From the NCBI RefSeq assembly GCF_015910445.1, contig NZ_CP048882.1, forward strand, positions 558,001 to 622,000: a stretch of 64,000 nucleotides of DNA, read 5' to 3'. The first letter of the stretch is position 1. Every line of letters begins with the position of its first letter. Below are positions 25,820-34,198 of the stretch, piece after piece. The translations under genes were made by a program, and so were the position numbers. Under the pieces are notes generated by a model. The model saw nothing but the letters and a program-made list of their open reading frames with translations. It did not search any database and was not told the DNA's origin. This DNA is from Streptomyces bathyalis. GTDB taxonomy: Bacteria > Actinomycetota > Actinomycetes > Streptomycetales > Streptomycetaceae.

Positions 25820-27172
25820 GTGAGACCTTCGACCGTCCGACCCGTCACCGTCCGGTCCGCCGCACTGGCCGCCTCGCTGCTCGTCGCGACGGCGCCGGCC
25901 GCCTCGGCCGTCGGCGCTCCCGAGCCCGTTCCCACCACGGCCTCCGTCGAGACTCCGGCAGTCCACGACGACGAGGCGGGCGGCAACGCGGACGCCGACG
26001 ACCCGGCGGTCTGGGTCCACCCGAAGGACTCACGGCGCAGCCTGGTTGTGGGCACGCTCAAGGAGGCGGGTCTCGACGTGTACGGGCTGGACGGCCGCCG
26101 GCTGCAGCACATCGAGGCACCGCCCGCCCCGGGTGAGGGCTCGGAGGCAGGCCGTTTCAACAACGTCGACATCGTCTACGGCTTCGAGCTGAACGGCCGC
26201 GCCACCGACCTCGCCCTCGTCAGCGACCGCGGCCGTGACCGGCTGCGTGCCTACGCGATCGACCCGGCGGCCGCCGCCGCGGGAAGGCCGCCGCTGACCG
26301 ACGTGACGGCGGCCGGAGCGGGTCCCGTCTTCGCCGCGGACGAGGAAGAGGTGGACGAGCAGCACACCTCGTACGGACTGGCCGCATACACCGAGGACGG
26401 CGACTCGTACGCGGTCGTCTCACGGCGCGCCGAGACCCGGATGAAGCTGCTGAAGCTCAAGGACGAGAACGGCAGCGTCAGTTACACGACCGAGGACACG
26501 GCCGACCTTCCCGGCTCGTTCACGCTGCCGGACGGGAAGCCGTGGGCTCCGTGCACGGACCCGGGAGAGGGCGCACAGGTCGAGGGGATGGCCGTCGACC
26601 AGGAGAAGCAGGTGCTCTACGCCGCGCAGGAGGACGTCGGTCTGTGGCGGATCGCCCTGGACGACGGCGAGTTCGAGGCCCCGTCACTGTTCGAGAGGGT
26701 GCGGGAGTACGGCGTCCCGTGGACGTATGACGAGGCGGACGAGGAGTGCGTGCTCGACACGGAGAACGACCCCGGCTACGGCGGCCAGAACCTGAGTGCC
26801 GACGCCGAAGGGCTCACCGTGTATCACGCTGCCGACGGCAAGGGATATGTGCTCGCCTCCAGCCAGGGCGACGACACCTTCGCCGTCTTCGGGCGAGGCG
26901 AACGCGCCCCCTACCTCGGTTCGTTCAGGGTGACGGACGGCCCGGACACCGATGGAGTGCAGCAGTCGGACGGCGCGACGGTGCTGAACGTGCCGCTGGG
27001 TAAGGCGTTTCCAAAGGGCGCGCTCGTCACGCACGACGGCGAGGCGACCCCGGCGGAAGGCGAACGTGAGGGCACGGACTTCAAGTTCGTCAGGTGGGAC
27101 CGCCTCGCGGCCGCCTTCCCGGAATCGCTGATCGTCGACACGGAGTCGTTCGACCCGCGCGACCCGGACTGA
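25820..27172 (+). CDS. Secreted beta-propeller phytase
   Basis: A 450-residue exported phytase of the beta-propeller type. The signal peptide has the core ALAASLLVATAPAASA. Family motifs follow in order: DADDPAVWVHP, VVGTLKEAGLDVYGLDGR, FNNVDIVYGF, LALVSDRGRDRLRAY, GAQVEGMAVDQEKQVLYAAQEDVGLWRI, and SADAEGLTVYHAADGKGYVLASSQGD. The acidic residues in these blocks bind the Ca2+ ions that hold phytate. It releases phosphate from extracellular inositol phosphates. The start is GTG 25820 with AGGAGAG just upstream. The last codons and the stop lie in the first copy of a 20-base tandem repeat. Phosphate-starvation control (PhoP) would be expected, but I did not identify a PHO box. Confidence 0.93.
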   Translation: MRPSTVRPVTVRSAALAASLLVATAPAASAVGAPEPVPTTASVETPAVHDDEAGGNADADDPAVWVHPKDSRRSLVVGTLKEAGLDVYGLDGRRLQHIEAPPAPGEGSEAGRFNNVDIVYGFELNGRATDLALVSDRGRDRLRAYAIDPAAAAAGRPPLTDVTAAGAGPVFAADEEEVDEQHTSYGLAAYTEDGDSYAVVSRRAETRMKLLKLKDENGSVSYTTEDTADLPGSFTLPDGKPWAPCTDPGEGAQVEGMAVDQEKQVLYAAQEDVGLWRIALDDGEFEAPSLFERVREYGVPWTYDEADEECVLDTENDPGYGGQNLSADAEGLTVYHAADGKGYVLASSQGDDTFAVFGRGERAPYLGSFRVTDGPDTDGVQQSDGATVLNVPLGKAFPKGALVTHDGEATPAEGEREGTDFKFVRWDRLAAAFPESLIVDTESFDPRDPD

Positions 27173-27215
27173 GGGCGCGCAACCCGGACTGAGGGCGCGC
27201 GACCCGGACTGACGG
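27156..27215. repeat. Three tandem copies of a 20-bp unit spanning the phytase stop codon
   Basis: Copies at 27156-27175, 27176-27195 and 27196-27215; each reads CGCGC(G/A)ACCCGGACTGA followed by GGG, with one base difference in copy 2 and one in copy 3. The unit contains the end of the phytase gene including TGA, so duplication added two extra stop codons. The array ends exactly where a truncated methyltransferase frame begins on the other strand. Confidence 0.95.
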
Positions 27216-27374
27216 GATGCTCTCGAGGACCTTCTCCGCCTGCTCACGGTCGGCGGCGAAGTTGGTCTTGCCTCCGAGAAGGTAGTCGTAGACGCGCGCG
27301 CCGTGCGGCCGGTCCACCTGCAGGTCCACCGGAGGCTGCCCCTCGGTCCGCATCCACGCGGGCGTCTCATCCAT
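27213..27374 (-). pseudogene. N-terminal fragment of a DUF574-type SAM-dependent methyltransferase
   Basis: From ATG 27374, which has an intact GGAGGAGG ribosome site, the frame encodes about 54 residues. The phrase VDRPHGARVYDYLLGG and then NFAADREQAEKVLESIP is the characteristic start of the large Streptomyces DUF574 (Methyltransf_19) methyltransferase family, whose members are about 260-280 residues. Similarity stops abruptly at the tandem repeat, and all SAM-binding motifs are missing. The gene has been cut by a deletion whose endpoint coincides with the repeat array. A short peptide could still be made, but not an enzyme. Confidence 0.85.
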
Positions 27375-27498
27375 CGCCCTCCTCCGTCGGCCACTGCCGT
27401 CATCGGCTTCCAACTGCCCGTGATACCAGCCAGGTCGGGCTCACCGACATGCACTCGTTCAGGCCGGACGGGGCCGTGCCGGGACGGCCCCGGGTAGC

Positions 27499-28011
27499 TC
27501 AGCCCTCCCCCTCCTCTCGCATGGGAAAGGCCATCAAGGTGATGCCGACGCGGGTGGTGTCCGGGGTGCGCGGCGGGCGCGCGGCGTCGTGGAGTTCCAT
27601 GGCCAGGTCCGCCAGGCGTCTGCGCACGTCTTCCCACACCCGGGGATCCACCCACAACTCGGCGTCGGTGGTGACGCCTTCGCCCTCGGCGTCACGCTGC
27701 GCCGCCCTTTCACGCAGTGCGTGCGCCAGCGTCTCCGCCAACATCGGTGCACCCTCGCGCTGTTCGGAGAGCGGCGAGCCGTGCACCGCGCGGTAGCGGC
27801 GTTCGCGACCGCCCCGCGTCTTCCGCTCCTCCGCCAACTCGACGAGGCCGACGGCGTCCAGACGGCGCAGATGCTGGCTGGACAACGCATGCGAGATGCC
27901 CAGTTCGCGGGCGAGTTCGGCGGCGGACATGGGGCCGGGCCACATGAGCGTCATCATGCGCAGCCGGACCGGATGGGCGAGAGCGCGCAGCACGGGGTCG
28001 ACGGCGGTCAC
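27499..28011 (-). CDS. ArsR-like winged-helix regulator
   Basis: A 170-residue regulator. Residues 1-80 form an ArsR/HTH_20 winged helix: AVDPVLRALAHPVRLRMM, then SAAELARELGISHALSSQHLRRLDAVGLV, and the wing GGRERRYRAV. The C-terminal part (MLAETLAHALRERAAQ, DPRVWEDVRRRLADLAMELHDAAR) is helical and probably dimerises. The start is taken as GTG 28011, which gives a normal family N-terminus; there is no good ribosome site, so a leaderless transcript is possible. It diverges from an MFS gene with 100 bases between, containing a CCAA-N8-TTGG palindrome. Regulator plus carrier is a common drug-efflux arrangement. Confidence 0.85.
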   Translation of the reverse strand: MTAVDPVLRALAHPVRLRMMTLMWPGPMSAAELARELGISHALSSQHLRRLDAVGLVELAEERKTRGGRERRYRAVHGSPLSEQREGAPMLAETLAHALRERAAQRDAEGEGVTTDAELWVDPRVWEDVRRRLADLAMELHDAARPPRTPDTTRVGITLMAFPMREEGEG

Positions 28012-28057
28012 GCAGGCCAGTAAAGCGCATGGGACCGCCCGACGCCGTCCACTACCA

Positions 28058-28073
28058 CCAAGCAACTGATTGG
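28058..28073. promoter_or_regulatory. Possible operator between the ArsR and MFS genes
   Basis: CCAA at 28058-28061 and TTGG at 28070-28073 form an inverted repeat with an eight-base spacer, in the only AT-richer part of the divergent intergenic region. The arms are short, so this is a weak candidate. Confidence 0.3.
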
Positions 28074-28111
28074 GGGTATGTTCGTCGGCCGGGCGCGGGA
28101 CGGGGGCGACG

Positions 28112-29401
28112 GTGAACTGGACGGTGACTCTGGTCCTGCGGGTGCGCAACGCGGGGCTCTACCTGGGCGGGGTGGTCACATCCGCCTTCGGGGACTCCGC
28201 GATGTCGCTCGCCGCCGGTGTCTGGGTGAAGACGCTGACCGGCTCCGACAGCCTTGCCGCGCTGGTGACCTTCGGCTTCTGGCTGCCCGCCCTCGCGGGT
28301 CCCGCCATCGGCGTGCCGGCCGACCGTTTCCGGCGCAGACCTCTGCTGGTGGTCACCAACCTGGTTCTGGCCGCAGTGCTGACCGTGCCGCTCGCGGTGC
28401 ATTCGCGCGAGCAGGTGTGGCTGCTGTTCGCGGTTCTCTTCCTCGTCGGCGCGGGAGCCGTGCTCTCGGACGCGGCGGAGACGGCGCTGTGCGCGCAGGT
28501 CGTGCCCGAGGACCTCCGCGGCGATCTCAACGGTCTGGCGCGCACCGCTGTCGAGAGCGGGAAGCTGTGCGCCCCGCTGGCGGGCGCCGGCCTGTTCGCG
28601 GCGTTCGGCGGACATGCGGTGGCGCTGCTGGACTGCGCGACGTTCCTCCTCGCGGCAGCGGCCTTCACACTGATCCGCGTGCACGAACCCGCCCTCACCA
28701 CCGGGCCGTCAACAGCCCCTCCGTCACTGCGCAGTTGGACGGCTCAGGTGGCCGCGGGGATCCGATCCCTGTGGCAGCGACGGGCGTTGCGCACTCTCGT
28801 GTGCGCGGGAGCCGCGGCCCTGGCCGTCTCCGCCTTGAGCAGCACGGCCACGTATGCGCTGCTGGATTCGGGGTTGCACCGTCCTCCCGCATACGCGGGC
28901 GTGCTCACCGCGGCGCAAGGGCTGGGTTCGCTCGTCATCGGTCTTGCCGCGGGCGCGCTGCTGCGCCGCATGCCCGAACGATGCTTCGCGGCAGCCGGGT
29001 TCGCCGCCTTCGCGCTGGGCTCGCTCGCAAGAGCGGCGCCGTGGTGGCCGGTTGTGGTCGCCGGGAGTGTGCTCATCGGCGCCGGGCTGCCCTGTCCCCT
29101 CGTCGCGGCACTGACTGCTGTGCAACGGGACTCCCCGGACCGGATGATGGGCCGGATCGCCGCCACCGCGAACACGCTGATGTTCGCGCCCACGGGGATC
29201 GTGCTGCTCCTCGGCACCGCTATGGTGGCCGTCCTCGACTACCGGGTTCAGGTGCTCGCCGCCGGTGCTCTCGCCGTCGGCGTGGTCGCGGCCCTGCTTC
29301 TGCCGGGGCACGCCCGGCGGGAAGCGGCCGGGGCTGCCGCCGCCGGTGCGGAAACCGTGGCGCCCGTGGACGATCCGGGAGGGTCGCGTGCTGGAGACTG
29401 A
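28112..29401 (+). CDS. MFS transporter (MFS_3/enterobactin-exporter-like)
   Basis: A 429-residue, roughly 12-helix carrier. GDSAMSLAAGVWVKTLTGSDSLAALVTF and the loop PADRFRRRPLLV are typical of the MFS_3-type exporters. The central loop HEPALTTGPSTAPP separates the halves. The start GTG 28112 is preceded by GGGGGC and gives a sensible N-terminus (VNWTVTLVLRVRN). It diverges from the ArsR-type regulator, which probably represses it. The downstream acetyltransferase gene starts inside its last codons, so the two are translated together. The substrate is unknown; efflux of a toxic compound is the simplest reading. Confidence 0.85.
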   Translation: MNWTVTLVLRVRNAGLYLGGVVTSAFGDSAMSLAAGVWVKTLTGSDSLAALVTFGFWLPALAGPAIGVPADRFRRRPLLVVTNLVLAAVLTVPLAVHSREQVWLLFAVLFLVGAGAVLSDAAETALCAQVVPEDLRGDLNGLARTAVESGKLCAPLAGAGLFAAFGGHAVALLDCATFLLAAAAFTLIRVHEPALTTGPSTAPPSLRSWTAQVAAGIRSLWQRRALRTLVCAGAAALAVSALSSTATYALLDSGLHRPPAYAGVLTAAQGLGSLVIGLAAGALLRRMPERCFAAAGFAAFALGSLARAAPWWPVVVAGSVLIGAGLPCPLVAALTAVQRDSPDRMMGRIAATANTLMFAPTGIVLLLGTAMVAVLDYRVQVLAAGALAVGVVAALLLPGHARREAAGAAAAGAETVAPVDDPGGSRAGD

Positions 29402-29879
29402 CAGGCTCGTACTGCGTCCCCTGACGCGGCATGACGTGGATGCGCTCGTCGACCTGCACGCCGACCCGCTCGTGAACCGGTTCGTCCCTGCCTTCTCCCG
29501 TGAGCGGGCGCTGTCGCGGCTCGCGGAGATCGAGGAACAGTGGTCCGAGCGGGGACACGGGCTGTGCGCCGTCGAACTCAGGGCGACCGGCGAGTTCATC
29601 GGACGGTGCGGCCTCAACTACTGGCCGCAGTTCGACGAGGTCGAGGCCGGATGGACCTTCAAGCCCGCGGTGTGGGGACGGGGATATGCCACCGAAGCGG
29701 CGGCGGCATCCGTGAGTTGGGGGTTCTCGCATCTCGGGCTCGGCTTCGTGACGGCGATGATCCGCGCGGACAACGCGGCCTCGATCCGTGTGGCCGAGCG
29801 CCTCGGATTCACGCCCCGCCGCGAGGATCTGCTCTTCGGCAATCCGGTGACGGTGTGGGCGCTCGACGCCCAGGAGTGA
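29388..29879 (+). CDS. GNAT family N-acetyltransferase (RimJ/RimL type)
   Basis: A 163-residue acetyltransferase beginning LETDRLVLRPLTRHD, the standard Acetyltransf_3 opening. FIGRCGLNYWPQFDEVEAGWTF holds the central strands. WGRGYATEAAAASVSWGF is the acetyl-CoA pyrophosphate loop, with GRGYATEA matching Q/R-x-x-G-x-G/A. NAASIRVAERLGF is the closing motif. The start is GTG 29388, seven bases after GGGAGG, 14 bases inside the end of the MFS gene. Members acetylate ribosomal proteins, antibiotics or other amines. Sharing an operon with an efflux-type carrier suggests a resistance or detoxification role; this is inference. Confidence 0.88.
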   Translation: MLETDRLVLRPLTRHDVDALVDLHADPLVNRFVPAFSRERALSRLAEIEEQWSERGHGLCAVELRATGEFIGRCGLNYWPQFDEVEAGWTFKPAVWGRGYATEAAAASVSWGFSHLGLGFVTAMIRADNAASIRVAERLGFTPRREDLLFGNPVTVWALDAQE

Positions 29880-30054
29880 GTGCCCGAGTGGCGACGGCCC
29901 CGCGAGTCGAGGACATCCATGCAGGTCAGACCCACGTCGGCGCCGCATTCCGCCCGGCGTGACCAGGCACACGTTCGCCGCGGCGCCCGTCCGGGTAGGC
30001 GCCCGAGCGGCCGCCCCATGGCCCCTTCGGCAGACCCGCACGGAAAGAGATCCA

Positions 30055-30741
30055 GTGATCATCCCTCGCCAGATGCCCCCGCCGCGGCGGGAGTTCACCG
30101 CCCCGCGGCAGGTCTGGTATGCGGCGTTCGGCTCCAACATGCACCTCTCCCGCCTCAGTTGCTACCTGAGCGGCGGCCGTCCCGCGGGCGGCCTCCGGTC
30201 TCAGCCGGGCTGCCGTGATCCGCGGCCGCCGGAGCGTGAGTTGCCGGTCATGCTTCCGGGAGAGCTGTACTTCGCACTGGAATCACCGGTGTGGACGGGC
30301 GGCACGGCCTTCTACGACCCCGCAGGTTTGGGACGTACCGCCGCCCGCGCCTGGCTCGTCACGGCCGGGCAGTTCTCCGACATCGCCGCGCAGGAGATGC
30401 GCCGCGAACCGGGCACGGACCTGGATCTGCGTGAGGTGCTCTCCTCGGGCCGGGACCAGATGGGTCCCGGGCGCTACGAGACGCTGGTGTGTGCCGGCGT
30501 CATCGACGACGATCCCGTGCTGACGTTCACCGCTCCCTGGGGGCGCGGGAGCGTCGAGGGGAATCCGCCGGCCGCCGCCTATCTCCAGCATCTGGCCTCC
30601 GGGCTGGCGGAGTCGCACGGCTGGTCGCACGAGCGCATCGCCGAGTATCTGGCCACGCGTCCGGGAGCCGAGGGGCACTGGAGCAGGGACGCTGTCGCCG
30701 GGCTCCTCGAATCCCCTTCGGGCGAAGCCGTACGGAGCTGA
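30055..30741 (+). CDS. Gamma-glutamylcyclotransferase-like fold protein
   Basis: A 228-residue protein that opens with VWYAAFGSNMHLSRLSCYLSGG. The YxxFGSNM phrase marks the gamma-glutamylcyclotransferase (BtrG/YtfP-like) fold, where this loop binds the gamma-glutamyl group. LPGELYFALESPVWTGGTAFYDP and the GRYETLVCAGVIDDDPVLTFT strands follow. Actinobacterial relatives are often misnamed histone deacetylases; no deacetylase motif is present. The catalytic Glu of characterised GGCT enzymes cannot be placed with certainty, so activity is open. The start GTG 30055 has GAAAGAGA upstream. It stands alone, with about 175 bases before it and a 600-base gap after it. Confidence 0.65.
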   Translation: MIIPRQMPPPRREFTAPRQVWYAAFGSNMHLSRLSCYLSGGRPAGGLRSQPGCRDPRPPERELPVMLPGELYFALESPVWTGGTAFYDPAGLGRTAARAWLVTAGQFSDIAAQEMRREPGTDLDLREVLSSGRDQMGPGRYETLVCAGVIDDDPVLTFTAPWGRGSVEGNPPAAAYLQHLASGLAESHGWSHERIAEYLATRPGAEGHWSRDAVAGLLESPSGEAVRS

Positions 30742-31353
30742 CCGTCCGTTCAGGAAGCCACGACGGGCATCTCCCGGACAGCGGAGCCGAGGTCGCCGCG
30801 CGGGCGCACCCGCAAACGAAGCAAGAAGTGGAACCTGCAGATCATGGCGCATACGCTCCGGTGACCGACGGGTAACGCCGCCTCGGCACGGGCGCGATCC
30901 GCCTGACCGGTTCTTGTCGCGGTGCGCCCCCGAAATCGCGAAGCCTCACCTCGCGATTCCGATCCGGGCGCGGAATACAGCCGGGGTGGTTCCAGGCCGT
31001 CAATGCCGGGGCCTGCGACGCCAATTCGCGCAGCCCCGCGGATGGTTCGCGGTTCACGAATCCAGGTGCGGTACAGGCCCCGGATGTCGCATGCCGGAGC
31101 GCAGATGCAGTCTCATCACCATGATGCCGGAGCACCCCGTATGGCACCGGGCGATGTCCGCCGCCGGCCGGGGGGACACGGGGCCGTGGACGCGGGCGGA
31201 TTCGCCGTCGTCACCTGGGACGCAGCGCGGGCGCCGCCCGGCGGGGAAACGCAGGCGGTTCCGCGCCCCGCACGGATCTCCGAGTTGCGCGGCCGCGGTT
31301 GGGAGGTCGCAGCGATCCGGGGGCCCGGCGTGCGGAATGGCGTCGGAATACAA
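30742..31353. other. Intergenic stretch without a recognised gene
   Basis: About 600 bases between the GGCT-like gene and the hairpin that ends the GTP cyclohydrolase gene. Plus-strand open frames here (for example around 30914-31381) have no recognisable family and run into the hairpin. I see no repeats or RNA features. Confidence 0.4.
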
Positions 31354-31389
31354 GCGCCGCCTCATGACGGTTGCGTCATGAGGCGGCGC
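31354..31389 (-). terminator. Strong terminator downstream of the GTP cyclohydrolase II gene
   Basis: A perfect 16-base stem (31354-31369 with 31374-31389) closed by the loop GTTG. On the minus strand it begins 29 bases after the stop codon at 31419 and is followed by TTGTATT, a T-rich tail. Confidence 0.9.
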
Positions 31390-31418
31390 CGGCAGTTCTG
31401 ATGACGTACGTGAGGGAT

Positions 31419-32075
31419 TCAGCCGAGCAGGCCGTCGAGATGAGGAAGGCTGTGGTCGAGTCTTTTCCGCTTGGCCAGCAGATACCGGTGGTTCTCCTTG
31501 TTCGGCGGAATCAGCAGCGGAATACGCTCGGCGATTGTTATGCCATTGGCCTCGAGGGCCTCCCGCTTCAGGGGATTGTTGGACAGCAGACGCACGGACT
31601 CGACACCCAGATCGTTGAGGATTTCCACGGCGACCGTGTACTCACGGTCATCGACCGGAAGGCCGAGTGCGAGATTGGCCTCCACGGTGTCGAGTCCTTC
31701 GGCCTGCTGCAGGTGCATCGCCTTCAACTTCGCCAGAAGACCGATTCCACGGCCTTCGTGGCCCTGTATGTAGACGAGGATGCCGGAACCGTCCGCGACC
31801 ATCATCCGCATCGCCGTGCCCAGCTGGTCTCCGCACTCGCAGTGGTTGGACCCGAACACCTCGCCGGTCAGGCACTCCGAATGCACACGCGTGAGTGCGC
31901 CGTGGGCCGTAATGTCACCGTGGACGAGCGCGACTTGCTCTTGGTTGGTGCGGCGGTCCATGTATCCGATGGCTCGGAATTCTCCATGGACCGTGGGCAG
32001 CCGGGCCTCCACCACCCTCTCGACAGCGGCGGTTTGCCGCGGGGAGCCGTTCACAGAGAGTTCCTGGTACGCCAT
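31419..32075 (-). CDS. GTP cyclohydrolase II, Met120 variant
   Basis: A 218-residue GTP cyclohydrolase II. Zinc ligands are Cys68, Cys79 and Cys81 (HSECLTG...NHCECG). GHEGRGIGLLAKLKAM and LDTVEANLALG are the GTP-site blocks, and VRLLSNNPLKREAL is also typical. In E. coli RibA the catalytic Tyr105 sits in KIRAY; here the equivalent is KLKAM with Met120. As I recall, the S. coelicolor paralogue SCO6655 has Met at this same position and stops at the formylated FAPy nucleotide instead of the deformylated pyrimidine. The start ATG 32075 gives the same numbering. The genes around it are not riboflavin synthesis genes, so this is a specialised paralogue, not the housekeeping RibA. Confidence 0.9.
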   Translation of the reverse strand: MAYQELSVNGSPRQTAAVERVVEARLPTVHGEFRAIGYMDRRTNQEQVALVHGDITAHGALTRVHSECLTGEVFGSNHCECGDQLGTAMRMMVADGSGILVYIQGHEGRGIGLLAKLKAMHLQQAEGLDTVEANLALGLPVDDREYTVAVEILNDLGVESVRLLSNNPLKREALEANGITIAERIPLLIPPNKENHRYLLAKRKRLDHSLPHLDGLLG

Positions 32076-32216
32076 GCGGCGAGCATACCCGCCGTTCAAC
32101 TCCGCATCGGTTTTTTTGGGAGAATCGTCAACCCGGTTGCGTGTAGTCGCAATTGATTGCAGAGAGGTGGCGGGAATGTGTGCCTTACCGGGCATTTCGT
32201 CTTGCATGGTGGCTGA

Positions 32217-33008
32217 TCAACCCCTGTGCGTGCCGGTCGCGGGTGAGCTGCCGCCGCGAGAGACCACGGCGAGTTCGAGGGCGCCCTCCGCAATGACGGG
32301 CAGCGTGCGCACATGCCACAGCCAGGCGATATCACGCCCGAAGGACCACACGAGAGCCGACAGCGCGCCGCCGGCCACGAATACCGCGACCGTCACGGGC
32401 ACCAGTCCGGATCCGGCCACCACCAGCGCGATGCCCTGGAGCGCCGCGACCGTCTTGCGGGTCCGGCTCGGCGGCAACGGCCCGCGCAGCCACGGCAGCA
32501 CCCGCTGCGCGCCGAGGAAGGCGTACCGGATGGCACCTATCGCCAGCACCCACAGGCCGACGAACAGGCCGACGTAGGCGCTGAGCACGAGTATCAGGAA
32601 CGCGTCGACCTCCATGTCGAAGCGCGCACCGAGCGCCGAGGCCGTCCCCGTGCGCCGCGCCACCTGCCCGTCCACGAAGTCGAGTACGAGCGCCGTGCTG
32701 GCCACGATCGCGACGACCACCATGGAGGCGTCCGCCCCCTGGTCTGCCACGAGCGCCGCCGTGCCCCCGGCGAGGACCGCTCTGCTGAGCGTCACCAGGT
32801 CCGCCGGCCCCAGCGCGGCCTTCCCCGAGCGCAGCAGGATGAGGCAGACAGCTATGCCGCAGACCGTCCCGACGACCCAGCCGACCGGCCCGAGCCCGGT
32901 CACGCTCCACAGCAACCCCAGCAGCAGCAACTGCCCGGCCATTCCGATCGAAATCTGCAGTTTCAGCTGGTCAGTGGCCCGGTCGTCCTGCCTGTGCTGG
33001 TTCCCCAT
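32217..33008 (-). CDS. CDP-alcohol phosphatidyltransferase family membrane protein
   Basis: A 263-residue protein with about six membrane helices. The family signature D-x2-DG-x2-AR-x8-G-x3-D-x3-D is complete, starting at LDFVDGQVARRTG and ending FDMEVD, so the two-metal catalytic site should work. Such enzymes move a phospho-alcohol from a CDP-linked donor to an acceptor alcohol at the membrane. The start ATG 33008 has GGAGGCG just upstream. It diverges from the dehydrogenase gene at 33116 and lies about 140 bases upstream of the GTP cyclohydrolase gene on the same strand. In this cluster it may attach the product to a lipid; the donor and acceptor are unknown. Confidence 0.88.
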   Translation of the reverse strand: MGNQHRQDDRATDQLKLQISIGMAGQLLLLGLLWSVTGLGPVGWVVGTVCGIAVCLILLRSGKAALGPADLVTLSRAVLAGGTAALVADQGADASMVVVAIVASTALVLDFVDGQVARRTGTASALGARFDMEVDAFLILVLSAYVGLFVGLWVLAIGAIRYAFLGAQRVLPWLRGPLPPSRTRKTVAALQGIALVVAGSGLVPVTVAVFVAGGALSALVWSFGRDIAWLWHVRTLPVIAEGALELAVVSRGGSSPATGTHRG

Positions 33009-33115
33009 CACGCCTCCAGGTGCATATGGCGGAGTCGAAGGGGGCTGATTATGGTACGAGTGGCCTCCGAGATGTGAAGGCTTAGCAGTTGTCGTCATAC
33101 CTGGAGGACACATAG

Positions 33116-34126
33116 ATGGAGCGCACCGCCCACGCCTACTGGCTGCGCTCCCCGGGTTCAGGTGAGATCCGCACCGTGTCGCTGGATCCGCCCGGGCCCG
33201 GCGAAGTCCTTGTCCGCACGCTCTGTTCGGGCGTCAGCCGCGGAACGGAGACCCTCGTCTTCGACGGCCGGGTGCCGGAGAACCAGTACGGGGTGATGCG
33301 GGCCCCCTTCCAGGAAGGCGATTTCCCCGGGCCGGTCAAGTACGGCTACCTCAATGTCGGCGTGGTCGAGGAGTGCGGAGAGGGCTCGGACCGGGGGCTC
33401 CTGGGCCGCACCGTCTTCTGCCTCTACCCCCACCAGACGCGGTACGTGGTCCCCGCGGACGCCGTGACGCCCGTACCCGAACCGGTGCCGGCGAGGCGTG
33501 CGGTGCTCGCCGGCACGGTGGAGACGGCGGTGAACGCCGTGTGGGACGCCGCTCCCTCGCTGGGCGACAGGATCGCGGTCGTCGGTGCGGGGATGGTGGG
33601 CTCCTGCGTGGCCTCCGTGCTCTCCCGTTTTCCCGCCGCACGCGTGGAGTTGATCGACGCGGATCCCGGACGGGCAGCAGTCGCCGAGGCACTCGGCGTC
33701 CCCTTCGCCCTGCCCCATGAAGCCACCGGTGAGTGCGACATCGTCGTGCACGCCAGCGCGTCCCAGGAGGGGCTCACCAGATCCCTCGAACTGCTCGCGG
33801 CGGACGGGGAGATCATCGAGCTCAGCTGGTACGGCGACCGCCGGATCAGCATCCCGCTGGGAGAGTCCTTCCACTCGCGGCGGCTCACGCTGCGCAGCAG
33901 CCAGGTGGGCGCGCTGCCGCCGTCGCGCCGGGCCCGCCGCTCCTTCGCCGACCGCATGTCGCTCGCGCTCGACCTCCTCGCCGATCCCGCGCTGGAGACG
34001 CTGCTGACCGGCGAGTCCCGGTTCGCCGAACTTCCCGAGGTGATGCCGCGCATCGCGGACGGGCGGCTCCCCGCCCTGTGCCACCTCATCACCTACGACG
34101 ACGCCGACGAGACGTGGGCCGGCTGA
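33116..34126 (+). CDS. Medium-chain zinc-type dehydrogenase (BchC-like)
   Basis: A 336-residue medium-chain dehydrogenase. The N-terminal GroES-like domain has LCSGVSRGTETLVFDG where classic alcohol dehydrogenases have C-x-G-I-C-G-T-D. It lacks the four-Cys structural zinc lobe, like the BchC/threonine-dehydrogenase-like branch. The Rossmann domain begins IAVVGAGMVGSCVASVL near residue 155, with LIDADPGRA following; the acidic residue after the second strand favours NAD+. The start ATG 33116 follows GGAGGA. It heads a plus-strand run with the PTPS homologue, glycosyltransferase, methyltransferase and membrane protein. It probably oxidises or reduces an alcohol carbon of the cluster's product. 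Confidence 0.85.
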   Translation: MERTAHAYWLRSPGSGEIRTVSLDPPGPGEVLVRTLCSGVSRGTETLVFDGRVPENQYGVMRAPFQEGDFPGPVKYGYLNVGVVEECGEGSDRGLLGRTVFCLYPHQTRYVVPADAVTPVPEPVPARRAVLAGTVETAVNAVWDAAPSLGDRIAVVGAGMVGSCVASVLSRFPAARVELIDADPGRAAVAEALGVPFALPHEATGECDIVVHASASQEGLTRSLELLAADGEIIELSWYGDRRISIPLGESFHSRRLTLRSSQVGALPPSRRARRSFADRMSLALDLLADPALETLLTGESRFAELPEVMPRIADGRLPALCHLITYDDADETWAG

Positions 34127-34198
34127 GCGTAGCCGGCCCGCCAAGTACCAGGAACCGCCCGTACGGGGACGTACGTGCACATACAGGAAAGTGAGCCG

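Noticed and set aside
30914..31381. Plus-strand frames of about 155 codons in the gap before the GTP cyclohydrolase gene
   Set aside because: No similarity, poor start context, and they run into the terminator hairpin of the opposite gene.
31419..32075. Housekeeping riboflavin ribA
   Set aside because: Met120 replaces the product-determining Tyr, and no riboflavin operon genes adjoin; the neighbours form a different pathway.
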